Source: CAZEIW01 sp964512305 (lineage in GTDB: Bacteria; Pseudomonadota; Gammaproteobacteria; Burkholderiales; Burkholderiaceae_F). From it: a stretch of DNA of 64,000 bases. The DNA lies in NCBI GenBank assembly GCA_964512305.1, contig CAZEIW010000019.1:1-64000 (forward strand). Direction: 5' to 3'. This document shows positions 53,366 through 61,737 of the stretch, one piece after another (the stretch's first letter is position 1; every line of letters begins with the position of its first letter). The notes below the pieces were generated by a model. The model did no database searches, was not told where the DNA came from, and was given only the letters and a program-made list of their open reading frames with translations. The position numbers and the translations under genes were made by a program.

Positions 53366-54132
53366 CGCGCGCGCCCGCGCTGCTTCGCCTCGCCCTGGCG
53401 GGGTTGCTCCCGCTCGCGGCCGGCCCGGCGGCGCCGGCGGAACTCGAATTCGAGCCGGTGCTGGCCGCGATCGAGCGAGTCGAATCCTCCGGGCATCCAT
53501 GGTCGATCCTCGACAACACGACCGGGCGCTCGTACGCCCTCGCCGATCGCGGCGCGGCCGAGAAGTACGCGCGTTACCTGATCGGCCTCGGCCACAACCT
53601 CGACCTCGGCCTATACCAGATCAACACGATCCAACTGCGGCGCCCGGACGTTTCGATCGACACGATCTTCGATCCGGCGGCCCAGCAGCAGCTTGCGCGG
53701 TCGATACTGGGCGAGTTCCTGACACGCGCGCGCGAGCGCTTCGGCGACACCGATCTGGCTTGGGAGCGCGCGATCGGCGCCTACAACGGCGGCAGCATCC
53801 TGGTCGAGAACGCGCCGTACGTGGCGCGTGTCTTCGGCGTGCTCGGCCTCGGCGCCGGCGGCCACGCCGCCGGCGGCACGGCCGCCGCGCCATCGATGCC
53901 GGACGCGGGCATGGCTGACGCCGGGCCCGAGGCGGCGCCAATCGCGGAAGAGAGCGTTCCGGCGCCCGAAGCCCTGCTTGCCGTCATCCTGCTGGCTTTG
54001 CTGGCGTGCGGGGGAGCCTGGGCGGCGGCCGTCAAGGTTCTGGCCGCGATTTCGTGGCAACTGGGGTCCCTGGGCGGGCAATCGTCGATCGCCGGCACCC
54101 CCGCTGCTCGAACGGCCGGACGGACCGGCTGA
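53362..54132 (+). CDS. VirB1-like lytic transglycosylase with C-terminal TM segment
   Basis: 256 residues. An N-terminal export signal (RLALAGLLPLAAGPAAPA) is followed by a lysozyme-like SLT domain: AAIERVESSGHPWSI with the catalytic Glu, NLDLGLYQINTIQL, and ERAIGAYNGGS. This form (VESxxxPW, LGLYQIN) is seen in VirB1/TrbN-type enzymes of type IV secretion rather than in housekeeping Slt. A hydrophobic segment near residues 210-235 follows a linker. Overlaps and abutting ends link it to both neighbours. Confidence 0.8.
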   Translation: MTRAPALLRLALAGLLPLAAGPAAPAELEFEPVLAAIERVESSGHPWSILDNTTGRSYALADRGAAEKYARYLIGLGHNLDLGLYQINTIQLRRPDVSIDTIFDPAAQQQLARSILGEFLTRARERFGDTDLAWERAIGAYNGGSILVENAPYVARVFGVLGLGAGGHAAGGTAAAPSMPDAGMADAGPEAAPIAEESVPAPEALLAVILLALLACGGAWAAAVKVLAAISWQLGSLGGQSSIAGTPAARTAGRTG

Positions 54133-54771
54133 ATGCACGGCCACCCTCCGGCATGGGTCCGCCCCGCCAACTTCCGTGCGGCGATGTTGCAGGCGGCCGT
54201 GCTGCTCGCGACCTCGCTCCCGTGGCACGCACCGCTCGGGCAGGGCTCGGCCGCGACACCGGCCGAGCGGCCTCGCCTTCTGCGCGCGGTCAATCGGGCG
54301 GAAAGTGCGGTCGAAGGCCGCGACGGGCCGCTGCTGACGGTCTTCGTCGATCCGGGCTGCCCGTTTTGCCGCCAGGCGCACCTGCTGACCCGGCAGGCCG
54401 TCGCCCAGGGGCGGGTCCGCCTTCAATGGATCCCGGTCGCCACGCTGGGTGAGGGCTCGCTGCGTGCGGCGGCTTTGGTGCTGGGAGCGCCGCATCGGGC
54501 CGACGCACTGGCGGTGCTGCAGTCGCGTTCGCCGGCGGCGGTCGCCGGCGCACGTCTCACGCACGGACGCCAGACCGGGTTCGAAGTGGCCGCGGTGCGC
54601 GCCAATACCGCGCTCCTGTCGCTCCTGACCGGCGGCCGCCCCGTGACGCCGATGTGGGTGCTCCGCGACGCGCGCGGCGGCTTCAGGCTGCTGGCAGGAA
54701 CGCCGGACGGGCTCGCAGGTTGGCTCGGGGCCGCGCCGCCGCAGCCGGGTCCGCCGCGGCGCTCCGACTGA
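54133..54771 (+). CDS. DsbG-like thioredoxin-fold exported protein
   Basis: 212 residues. A signal-like hydrophobic region lies at residues 15-32. The CPFC active-site motif is at Cys76 and Cys79 (FVDPGCPFCRQAHLL), followed by VRLQWIPVATLGEGSLRAAAL and a cis-Pro loop in GGRPVTPMWVLRD. The layout fits DsbC/DsbG-type isomerases, and TrbB-like members occur in conjugation modules. Its ATG begins right after the transglycosylase stop. Confidence 0.75.
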   Translation: MHGHPPAWVRPANFRAAMLQAAVLLATSLPWHAPLGQGSAATPAERPRLLRAVNRAESAVEGRDGPLLTVFVDPGCPFCRQAHLLTRQAVAQGRVRLQWIPVATLGEGSLRAAALVLGAPHRADALAVLQSRSPAAVAGARLTHGRQTGFEVAAVRANTALLSLLTGGRPVTPMWVLRDARGGFRLLAGTPDGLAGWLGAAPPQPGPPRRSD

Positions 54772-54867
54772 TCCGAAGCCCGATCGCCGTCCAGAAAGAT
54801 TCGGCCGGTCGCCGCACCGCGGGGACCGGCCGAATACCGGAATGCGAGGAAGATCGCCGGCTGCCGA

Positions 54868-56334
54868 TCAGTGCTTGGCCTCGGCCGGCTTGGCATCTGT
54901 CGCCGCCACCGCGTCGTGCGGCTTGGCGGTCTCGACCGGGAGGCCCTTTAGCTGATTGAGCGCCTGCTTGAGCTGGAAGTCTTCGGGGCTGCCGAACTCG
55001 TAACGGTGCTGCGGGGCCACGACATGCGCGGGCAACGCAGTATCCGACTTCGACGCCTCAGGCTTGGCCGCGGCCGCACCCGCCTCCGTCTTCTGCTCGG
55101 CAGGGGCGTTGGTATTGATCAGGTGGTGGGCGAGGTCGGCTTCGCGCACCGTCAGCCCCGCGAAGTTGCCCTCCGGCGTGTCCTCGACGATCAGGTCGGG
55201 CGCGATGCCCTGCGCTTGGATCGAACGCCCGCTCGGGGTGAAGTACCGCGCCGTGGTCAGCTTGATCGCGGCCGGGTTGTCGCGGTCGTTGCGGATCGGA
55301 ATGATGGTCTGCACCGAGCCCTTGCCGAAAGTCTGGGTCCCGATGACGGTCGCGCGCTTCTGGTCCTGCAGCGCGCCGGCGACGATCTCGGAGGCCGATG
55401 CGCTCGCCCCATTGACGAGCACGACCAGCGGAACGGTCTTGATCTCGCGCGGCAGGCGGTTCAAAAGATCGTCACCGCGGCTGCGCTGATAGTCGCCCGG
55501 GCTCGCGGTGTATCGGTGGTGCGCGTCCTCGGTGCGCCCGTCGGTCGACACGACCGTGGCATCGGGCGCCAGGAACACCGCCGAGACGCCGATCGCGGCA
55601 TGCAGCAGCCCACCGGGGTCATTGCGCAGGTCGAGCACCAGCCCCTTCAGCGGGCCCGGCTTGTACAACTCGCCGACCTGCTTGACGAGGTCCTCGACCG
55701 TGCGCTCCTGGAATTGCGTGATCCGCACGAAGCCGTAACCCGGCTCGATGAGGTGCGCCTTGACCGATTGCACCCGGATCACGTCTCGCACCAGCTTGAT
55801 TTCGAGCGGCGCGGCCTCGCCCTTGCGAACCAGCGTCAGCGTGATGGGGGTGTGCGGCTTGCCCCGCATCAGCTTGATCGCGTCGGGCAGGGTCATGCCG
55901 CGCGTGAACTTGTCGTCGATCTTGATGATCAGGTCGCCGGCGCGGATGCCCGCATGTGCTGCAGGGGTATCGTCGATCGGGGCGATCACCTTGATCGCGC
56001 CGTCCTCGGCGCCCACCTCGATGCCCAGCCCGCCGAACTCTCCCTGGGTGCCGACCTGCAGGTCGCGGAAGGCGTCCGCGTCGAGGAACGCAGAGTGCGG
56101 ATCGAGCCCCGCGAGCATCCCCGCGATGGCTTCCTGCATCAACTTCTTGTCGTCGACCGGCTCGACGTAGTTCGCCTTGATCGCGCCGAACACCTCGGTG
56201 AACTCGCGGATCTCTTCGAGCGGGATCGGGCCCCGCGTCTCGCGAAACGCGTAGGCGGTGACCCCATAGCTGATCGAAACGCCGGCGATGACCCCAACGC
56301 CGATCAGCCCCCAACTGCGCAGACGTCCGCTCAT
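54868..56334 (-). CDS. S41 family C-terminal processing protease
   Basis: 488 residues. Periplasmic serine protease with an N-terminal TM or signal (WGLIGVGVIAGVSISYGVTAYAF), a PDZ domain (GLGIEVGAEDGAIKVIAPID), and the S41 catalytic part with Ser in VNGASASASEIVAGAL and Lys in FGKGSVQTIIPI. The start at MSGRLRS is preferred to an ATG ten codons upstream. It is followed by an envC-like gene, a common pairing. It trims tail-bearing envelope proteins. Confidence 0.93.
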   Translation of the reverse strand: MSGRLRSWGLIGVGVIAGVSISYGVTAYAFRETRGPIPLEEIREFTEVFGAIKANYVEPVDDKKLMQEAIAGMLAGLDPHSAFLDADAFRDLQVGTQGEFGGLGIEVGAEDGAIKVIAPIDDTPAAHAGIRAGDLIIKIDDKFTRGMTLPDAIKLMRGKPHTPITLTLVRKGEAAPLEIKLVRDVIRVQSVKAHLIEPGYGFVRITQFQERTVEDLVKQVGELYKPGPLKGLVLDLRNDPGGLLHAAIGVSAVFLAPDATVVSTDGRTEDAHHRYTASPGDYQRSRGDDLLNRLPREIKTVPLVVLVNGASASASEIVAGALQDQKRATVIGTQTFGKGSVQTIIPIRNDRDNPAAIKLTTARYFTPSGRSIQAQGIAPDLIVEDTPEGNFAGLTVREADLAHHLINTNAPAEQKTEAGAAAAKPEASKSDTALPAHVVAPQHRYEFGSPEDFQLKQALNQLKGLPVETAKPHDAVAATDAKPAEAKH

Positions 56335-56377
56335 GCAGCCTCCGTGGATACGGGCCGCGTGCAACAGGATTTGTTGA

Positions 56378-57652
56378 TCAGCGAGCGGCCGCCCAGGCGA
56401 GCGGGTCGAATGGTCGACCCTGAAACCTCATTTCGAAGTATAGGCCCGATTGGGCGTTGCCACCCGTATTGCCCACCTCCGCTATCACGTCTCCCGATTC
56501 AACCGGATCGCCGACGCTGCGAAGCAGTGACTGATTGTTACCGTAGACCGAAAGCAGCCCGTCCCCGTGGTCGACGATCATCAGGTTGCCGAAGCCGCGC
56601 AGCCAATCGGCAAATACGACCCGACCGGCGGCGACCGCGTGCACCTCCTCGCCTGCCGGGGCGCGGATGAAGAGCCCCTTCCAGGCCGGCGCGCCGGCCT
56701 GCGGCTCGCCGTCGTCGCCGCGCCGCGGCGAACCGAAGCGCGCCGCGATCTCGCCCCGGACCGGCAGCTGCAGCTTGCCGCGCAACGGCGCCAGCCGCGC
56801 GGCCGCGGACGGCTCGGGCGCCTGCGGCTTCTCCGCCGACGCCTCGGCGGGCGCTTTGGGACGGGCAGCGGCGGCGCGCGCCGCGCGCCGGCGCGCCTGC
56901 TCGGCGAGCACCTTGTCGAGCTGCTCGATCAGCGACGACAGCCGGCCTTCGTCGCGCTCCAGGCCCGCGACCGAGCGGCGCTGGCGCGCCATGTCCTGCG
57001 CCAGGCTCCCCAGCGTGGCCTTGCGCGCCGCCTGCTGCTTGATCAGCTGCGCCCGGCTCGCGCGCTCGTCGGCGGCGATCGACAGCAGCTCGGATTGCCG
57101 CTCGCGCGACTCCGACTCGAGCGCCGCCAGTTCCGAGCGCCGGTCGCGCAGCTCGCCGATGCTCTGTACGCGACGGCGCACGACATAGGCCAGGTAAGCC
57201 TGGTCGCGCGCGCTCAGGTCGGGCGCCGCGCCGTCCAGCGCGTCCTGCCAGGGACGCCGCTCGCCGAGCACCAGCTGCGCGCGCAAGGCCACCCCGAGCG
57301 CCGACTGGTGCCAGCCCTGGTTCGCCGCGACCGCGCGCTGGCGCTCCTGCAGGCCGGCGATCTGCCGCTCGACGGTACGCCTGTCGGCGGCAAGCTCGCG
57401 CAGCTTCCGGTTCGCGGCCGATATCGCCGACTCGGAAGCCGCCAGCGCGTCGGCCGCCTCGGAATGCGCGGCCTCGGTCGAGGCGAGCTGCTGCTTCAAC
57501 TGCGCCAGGCGCGCCCGAAGCTCGCGCTGCTCGGCCTGCAGCCGCTGCTGGCGCCGGGCTTCGCTGTCGCCCGCCTCTGCCTTCGGGGCCTCGCGCGCCG
57601 GCCGGTCGGGGTGCGCGCGCGCCCGCTCCTCGCTTCCCGCCACGGCCGGCAA
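56378..57652 (-). CDS. EnvC-like murein hydrolase activator, M23/LytM domain
   Basis: At least 424 residues. A long coiled coil (RLAQLKQQLASTEAAHSEAA, then RREL-type heptads to about residue 250) is followed by a C-terminal LytM domain (RAPAGEEVHAVAAGRVVFAD, then MIVDHGDGLLSVYGNN). The zinc-binding His/Asp seen in active endopeptidases is not obvious, fitting an activator of amidases. The listed start is a TTG. Upstream in the same frame, back to 57820, is a likely signal segment (PALLLVAALAALPAVAG) without ATG, GTG or TTG, so the real start is probably further upstream. Confidence 0.75.
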   Translation of the reverse strand: MPAVAGSEERARAHPDRPAREAPKAEAGDSEARRQQRLQAEQRELRARLAQLKQQLASTEAAHSEAADALAASESAISAANRKLRELAADRRTVERQIAGLQERQRAVAANQGWHQSALGVALRAQLVLGERRPWQDALDGAAPDLSARDQAYLAYVVRRRVQSIGELRDRRSELAALESESRERQSELLSIAADERASRAQLIKQQAARKATLGSLAQDMARQRRSVAGLERDEGRLSSLIEQLDKVLAEQARRRAARAAAARPKAPAEASAEKPQAPEPSAAARLAPLRGKLQLPVRGEIAARFGSPRRGDDGEPQAGAPAWKGLFIRAPAGEEVHAVAAGRVVFADWLRGFGNLMIVDHGDGLLSVYGNNQSLLRSVGDPVESGDVIAEVGNTGGNAQSGLYFEMRFQGRPFDPLAWAAAR

Positions 57653-57820
57653 CGCGGCCAGCGCCGCGACCAGCAGCAGCGCCGGCCAGGGACCGAGCGC
57701 GGCGCGCCGGCGCGCGGTCGCGGGAGGGTCCTGCTGGATCGGCGTCGTCTCGATCGTCGTTTCGCCGCAGTCGTTTTCGCCGTCGCCGCTTCGCGGGCAC
57801 CGCCGCGGGCGCCGGCCGTC

Positions 57821-58594
57821 CTAGCGCGGCGCGGCCCGCCCCTGGGCCGCCACCGCGGCCGCCGCGCGCGCGATCTCCTCCGGATCGCCGAGGTAGTAGT
57901 GGCGCAGCGGGCGCAGCTCGCGGTCGAGCTCGTAGACGAGCGGCCGCGCGGTCGGGACATTCAGTTCGACGATGTCCTCGTCGGAGATGCCGTCGAGGTG
58001 CTTGATCAGCGCCCGCAGCGAATTCCCGTGCGCGGCCACCAGCACGCGCCGCCCGCGCGAGATCGCCGGCACGATCGAATCGTTCCAGAACGGCACGACG
58101 CGCGCGACCGTGTCCTTCAGGCATTCGGTCGCCGGGATCTGCTCCGGCTTCAGGTGCTGATAGCGCGGATCGCGCCCGGGCCAGCGCGGGTCGTCGGCGG
58201 ACAGCGGGTCGGGAGGCACCGCGTACGAGCGCCGCCACAGCAGCACCTGGCGCTCGCCGAAGCGGGCCGCCGTTTCCGCCTTGTTGAGGCCCTGCAGCGC
58301 CCCGTAGTGGCGCTCGTTCAGGCGCCAGCTGTGCACGACCGGAATCCACATCAGGTCGAGCGCATCGAGCGCCAGCCACAGGGTGCGGATCGCGCGCCGC
58401 AGCACCGACGTATAGGCGATGTCGAACGAATAGCCCTCGCGCTTGAGCAGCTCGCCCGCGGCGGCCGCCTCGGTGCTGCCGTTGTCGGTCAGGTCGACGT
58501 CGGTCCAGCCGGTGAAGCGATTCTCGAGGTTCCACTGGCTTTCGCCGTGGCGCAACAGCACGAGGCGGTAGGCGGTCTTTGGATCGGTGGTCAT
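57821..58594 (-). CDS. gpmA: 2,3-bisphosphoglycerate-dependent phosphoglycerate mutase
   Basis: 257 residues. Interconverts 2- and 3-phosphoglycerate. The phosphohistidine motif VLLRHGESQWN is at the N-terminus, YGALQGLNKAETA and the second active-site His in VLVAAHGNSLRAL are present. The start at MTTDPKT is chosen over a longer reading. The stop TAG at 57821-57823 closes the frame just upstream of the envC-like gene. Confidence 0.96.
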   Translation of the reverse strand: MTTDPKTAYRLVLLRHGESQWNLENRFTGWTDVDLTDNGSTEAAAAGELLKREGYSFDIAYTSVLRRAIRTLWLALDALDLMWIPVVHSWRLNERHYGALQGLNKAETAARFGERQVLLWRRSYAVPPDPLSADDPRWPGRDPRYQHLKPEQIPATECLKDTVARVVPFWNDSIVPAISRGRRVLVAAHGNSLRALIKHLDGISDEDIVELNVPTARPLVYELDRELRPLRHYYLGDPEEIARAAAAVAAQGRAAPR

Positions 58595-58755
58595 CACGGC
58601 ACCGGAGGGTAGGAAGGCCGGGCGCGCCGAACGGGCCCGGCGCATCGGGGGGAAACAGGCGGCATTCTATAATCGCCGTTCGGGTCGCACTTGCGCCCGT
58701 CCGTCCCCACCCCCAGTCCACCTGCCCGTTCCACTGCGCACCCGCCGCCTTCGCT

Positions 58756-59163
58756 GTGCAATTCTTCCTCGAACCCTTCAATCTCGTGCTGATCGCGGTC
58801 GCGCTGATCAGCGGTTCGCTGCTCGCCTGGCCGCTGTTCCGGGAACGGCTGAGCGGTCCGAGCCTTTCGACGCTGGCGGTCACCCAGCTGATGAACGCGC
58901 GCCCCGTGCAGGTCCTCGACATCCGCGCGGCCGACCAGTTCGCCGCCGGCTCGCTGCCGAATGCCCGCAACATCCCGCTCGCGGACGTCAGGCAGCGCAA
59001 CGCCGAGCTGAAGAAGGAGCGCCCCGTGATCGTCGTGTGCGACCGGGGCCGGACGTCGTCCATCGCGGCCGCGCAGCTGCGCACCGCGGGCTTCAAGGAG
59101 GTTTACGTGCTGTCCGGCGGCCTGAACGCCTGGCGCGACGCCGGGCTGCCGCTGCGGCGATGA
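58756..59163 (+). CDS. Membrane-anchored rhodanese-like protein
   Basis: 135 residues. An N-terminal hydrophobic stretch (FFLEPFNLVLIAVALISGSLLAW) anchors it. The rhodanese domain has VLDIRAADQFAAGSLPNARNIPL and the active-site loop VVCDRGRTSS with its catalytic Cys. It may carry persulfide sulfur or serve a chaperone-like role. A GTG start is proposed. The rhodanese-grxC-secB-gpsA order is conserved in betaproteobacteria. Confidence 0.85.
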   Translation: MQFFLEPFNLVLIAVALISGSLLAWPLFRERLSGPSLSTLAVTQLMNARPVQVLDIRAADQFAAGSLPNARNIPLADVRQRNAELKKERPVIVVCDRGRTSSIAAAQLRTAGFKEVYVLSGGLNAWRDAGLPLRR

Positions 59164-59241
59164 AGCGGGCCGTGGCGGATTCGCGCATGGCGGCGGGCCG
59201 AAGGGCGAACAGCCCTTTGCGCGCAGCGCGAAGGTAGCCCA

Positions 59242-59502
59242 GTGAGCGTGCGCATCCGCATGTACAGCACCACGGTGTGCCCGTATTGCCGGCGCGCCGA
59301 GGCGCTGCTGCGCGCGCGCGGCGTGTCGGAGATCGAGAAGATCGGAGTCGACCTCGATCCGGCGCAGCGCGACGAGATGATCAGGCTTACCGGGCGGCGG
59401 ACGGTACCGCAGATATTCATCGGCGACGTCCACGTCGGCGGTTTCGACGATCTCGCCGCGCTCGACCGCGACGGCAGGCTGCTGCCGCTCCTCAATCCCT
59501 GA
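59242..59502 (+). CDS. grxC: Glutaredoxin 3
   Basis: 86 residues. Small dithiol redox protein. CPYC active site near residues 12-15 (YSTTVCPYCRR), the GSH-binding TVPQIFIGDVHVGG and a C-terminal helix are present. The GTG start follows a weak AAGG site. It shares an operon with secB and gpsA. Confidence 0.95.
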   Translation: MSVRIRMYSTTVCPYCRRAEALLRARGVSEIEKIGVDLDPAQRDEMIRLTGRRTVPQIFIGDVHVGGFDDLAALDRDGRLLPLLNP

Positions 59503-59547
59503 ACCGCGCCGGCCCGAAGCCGGCGTCGAAACCCCGAGGCAGCAACC

Positions 59548-60066
59548 ATGACGGACAATCCGAAACCCGGCGCAAGCCAGAATTCCGCGGCGCAGCCGCA
59601 GTCGCCGGTGTTCCAGCTGCAGCGCATCTACCTGAAGGACGCGTCGCTGGAAATGCCCCACGCGCCGCAGATCTTCCTCGAGCCGGGCACGCCGCAGATC
59701 GACATCCAGCTCGACGTCTCGCACGAGAAGGTCCTCGACGGCGTCTACGAGGTGCTGGTCCGGGTGACCGCCACCGCGCGCGTCGCCGAGAAGGTGCTGT
59801 TCCTGGTCGAGGCCAAGCAGGGCGGCATCTTCGAGATGCGCGGCATTCCGAACGAGCAGTTCGACGCGGTGGTGGGCGTCGTCTGTCCGGGAATCATCTA
59901 TCCGTACCTGCGCGCCAACGTCGCCGACCTGCTGACGCGGACCGGGCTGCCTCCGATCCATCTGGCCGAGATCAACTTCGAGGCGCTGTATCAGCAGAAG
60001 CGGGCGCAAGCGGCGCAGAGCCCTTCCGGCATCATCGTCCCGCCCGGTGCCCAGACGCGCCAGTAA
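59548..60066 (+). CDS. secB: SecB protein-export chaperone
   Basis: 172 residues. Holds preproteins unfolded and hands them to SecA. FQLQRIYLKDASLEMPHAPQ, the VEAKQGGIFEMRGIP segment and the C-terminal FEALYQQKRAQAAQ are typical. The N-terminal tail is Pro/Gln-rich. The ATG is at 59548. Confidence 0.96.
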   Translation: MTDNPKPGASQNSAAQPQSPVFQLQRIYLKDASLEMPHAPQIFLEPGTPQIDIQLDVSHEKVLDGVYEVLVRVTATARVAEKVLFLVEAKQGGIFEMRGIPNEQFDAVVGVVCPGIIYPYLRANVADLLTRTGLPPIHLAEINFEALYQQKRAQAAQSPSGIIVPPGAQTRQ

Positions 60067-60085
60067 CGCGCCCCCCACCGGCGCG

Positions 60086-61078
60086 ATGCGCGTCGCCATC
60101 CTGGGGGCGGGCGCGTGGGGAACCGGACTCGCGTGCGCGGTCGCGTCCCGGTGCGACGTCGTGCTGTGGGCGCGCGCCGCGGACCAGGCGGAGCACATGC
60201 GCGGCCAGCGCCGCAACGAGCGCTATCTGCCCGGCATCGAGCTGCCGCCCCGGCTGGCGATCGAGCCTGCGCTCGACCGCGCGCTCGCGCACGCCGGCGA
60301 CGACGGCCTCGTGCTGCTGGCCGCACCGATGGCGGGGCTGCGGGCGCTCGCGGGCGAATTGCGTCGCGCCGGGACGGGCGCGCCGGTCGCGTGGCTGTGC
60401 AAGGGCCTCGAACGCGACACCGGACTGTTCGCGCACCAGGTCCTGGATCAGGAGCTGCCGGGCCGCGACGCCGGGCCGCTCTCCGGCCCCAGTTTCGCCG
60501 AGGAAGTGGCGCGCGGGCTGCCGACCGCGATGGTGATCGCGGGCGCCGACGGCTTGTGCGAGCGGGTGACACGCGCGCTGCACGGCGGCAATCTGCGCAT
60601 CTACTCGAGCGCGGACGTGATCGGCGTCGAGGTGGGCGGTGCCGTCAAGAACGTGATGGCGATCGCCACCGGGATCTCGGACGCGCTCGGCCTGGGCAAC
60701 AACGCGCGTGCGGCGCTGATCACGCGCGGCCTGGCGGAGACGCAGCGCTTCGGCGAGGCGCTGGGCGCGCGCGCCCGGACGCTGACGGGCCTGGCCGGGC
60801 TGGGAGATCTGATACTGACCTGCACCGGCGACCTGTCGCGCAACCGGCGGGTCGGACTGGCGCTCGGCCGGGGCGTCGCGCTGGACCGCGCGCTGGCCGG
60901 GATCGGGCATGTCGCGGAGGGCGTGTGGTCGGCGCCCGAGGTCGCGGCGCGCGCGCGCGCCGCCGGCGTCGAGATGCCCCTCACGGACGCGGTGTGCGCG
61001 GTCCTTGACGGAAGGCTGACGCCGGGCGCTTCGCTCGAGCGCCTGCTGGCGCGCGACCCGCGGCCGGAGCATGCGTGA
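60086..61078 (+). CDS. gpsA: Glycerol-3-phosphate dehydrogenase (NAD(P)+)
   Basis: 330 residues. Makes sn-glycerol-3-phosphate for phospholipids. The dinucleotide loop ILGAGAWGTGLACAV is at the N-terminus; GPSFAEEVARGLPTAMVI, VEVGGAVKNVMAIATG with the catalytic Lys, and NNARAALITRG follow. The ATG is 20 bp after the secB stop. A downstream ATG (61071) near its end marks a possible longer start of the LOG gene. Confidence 0.96.
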   Translation: MRVAILGAGAWGTGLACAVASRCDVVLWARAADQAEHMRGQRRNERYLPGIELPPRLAIEPALDRALAHAGDDGLVLLAAPMAGLRALAGELRRAGTGAPVAWLCKGLERDTGLFAHQVLDQELPGRDAGPLSGPSFAEEVARGLPTAMVIAGADGLCERVTRALHGGNLRIYSSADVIGVEVGGAVKNVMAIATGISDALGLGNNARAALITRGLAETQRFGEALGARARTLTGLAGLGDLILTCTGDLSRNRRVGLALGRGVALDRALAGIGHVAEGVWSAPEVAARARAAGVEMPLTDAVCAVLDGRLTPGASLERLLARDPRPEHA

Positions 61079-61109
61079 GGAAAGCCGATGCGGAGCCGAT
61101 GAGGATCCG

Positions 61110-61709
61110 ATGAGCAGGGACCTGCGCGCAGTCTGCGTGTTCTGCGGCGCGTCCGGCGGCGGCAACCCGGGCTACGTCGAGGCGGCGCGCCGGACCGGTG
61201 CGCAGCTGGCGCAAGCCGGCATCGAGCTCGTGTACGGCGGCGGCCACGTCGGCATGATGGGCGCGCTGGCCGACGCCGCGCTTGACGCCGGCGGGCGCGT
61301 GGTCGGCGTGATCCCGCGGCATCTGATGCGCCCCGAAGTCGCGCACCAGGGCCTGACCGAGCTCCGCGTGGTCGATTCCATGCACGCACGCAAGCAGGTG
61401 ATGGCCGAGCGTGCCGACGCTTTCCTGGTGCTGCCGGGGGGCTACGGCACCCTCGACGAGACCTTCGAGATCGTCACCTGGCGCCAGCTCGAGCTGCACG
61501 GCAAGCCGATCGCGCTGGTCAATCACGGCGGCTACTTCGATCATCTGCTCGCGTTCGTGGATCACGCGGTGCGCGAGGGCTTCGTGCATTCGCCCGAGCG
61601 CCGGCTGCTGCACGCCGAAGCGACGTCCGAGGCCGCGCTGGCCTGGCTCGAACGCGAGAAGATCCGGGGCCGCGGTGCGGCCGCGGCCCCGCCGCCGGGC
61701 GCGACCTAG
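61110..61709 (+). CDS. LOG family protein (TIGR00730 type)
   Basis: 199 residues. Family signature GGGHVGMMGALADAAL and PGGYGTLDETFEIVTW. LOG enzymes release cytokinin bases from ribotides in plants; bacterial ones may act as nucleotide phosphoribohydrolases. The start at MSRDLRAVCVFCGAS is preferred; a start at 61071 overlapping gpsA would add 13 residues. It is convergent with the oxidase-like gene. Confidence 0.9.
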   Translation: MSRDLRAVCVFCGASGGGNPGYVEAARRTGAQLAQAGIELVYGGGHVGMMGALADAALDAGGRVVGVIPRHLMRPEVAHQGLTELRVVDSMHARKQVMAERADAFLVLPGGYGTLDETFEIVTWRQLELHGKPIALVNHGGYFDHLLAFVDHAVREGFVHSPERRLLHAEATSEAALAWLEREKIRGRGAAAAPPPGAT

Positions 61710-61737
61710 CGCGAGCGGTCCTGCCGACGCGGGCCGG

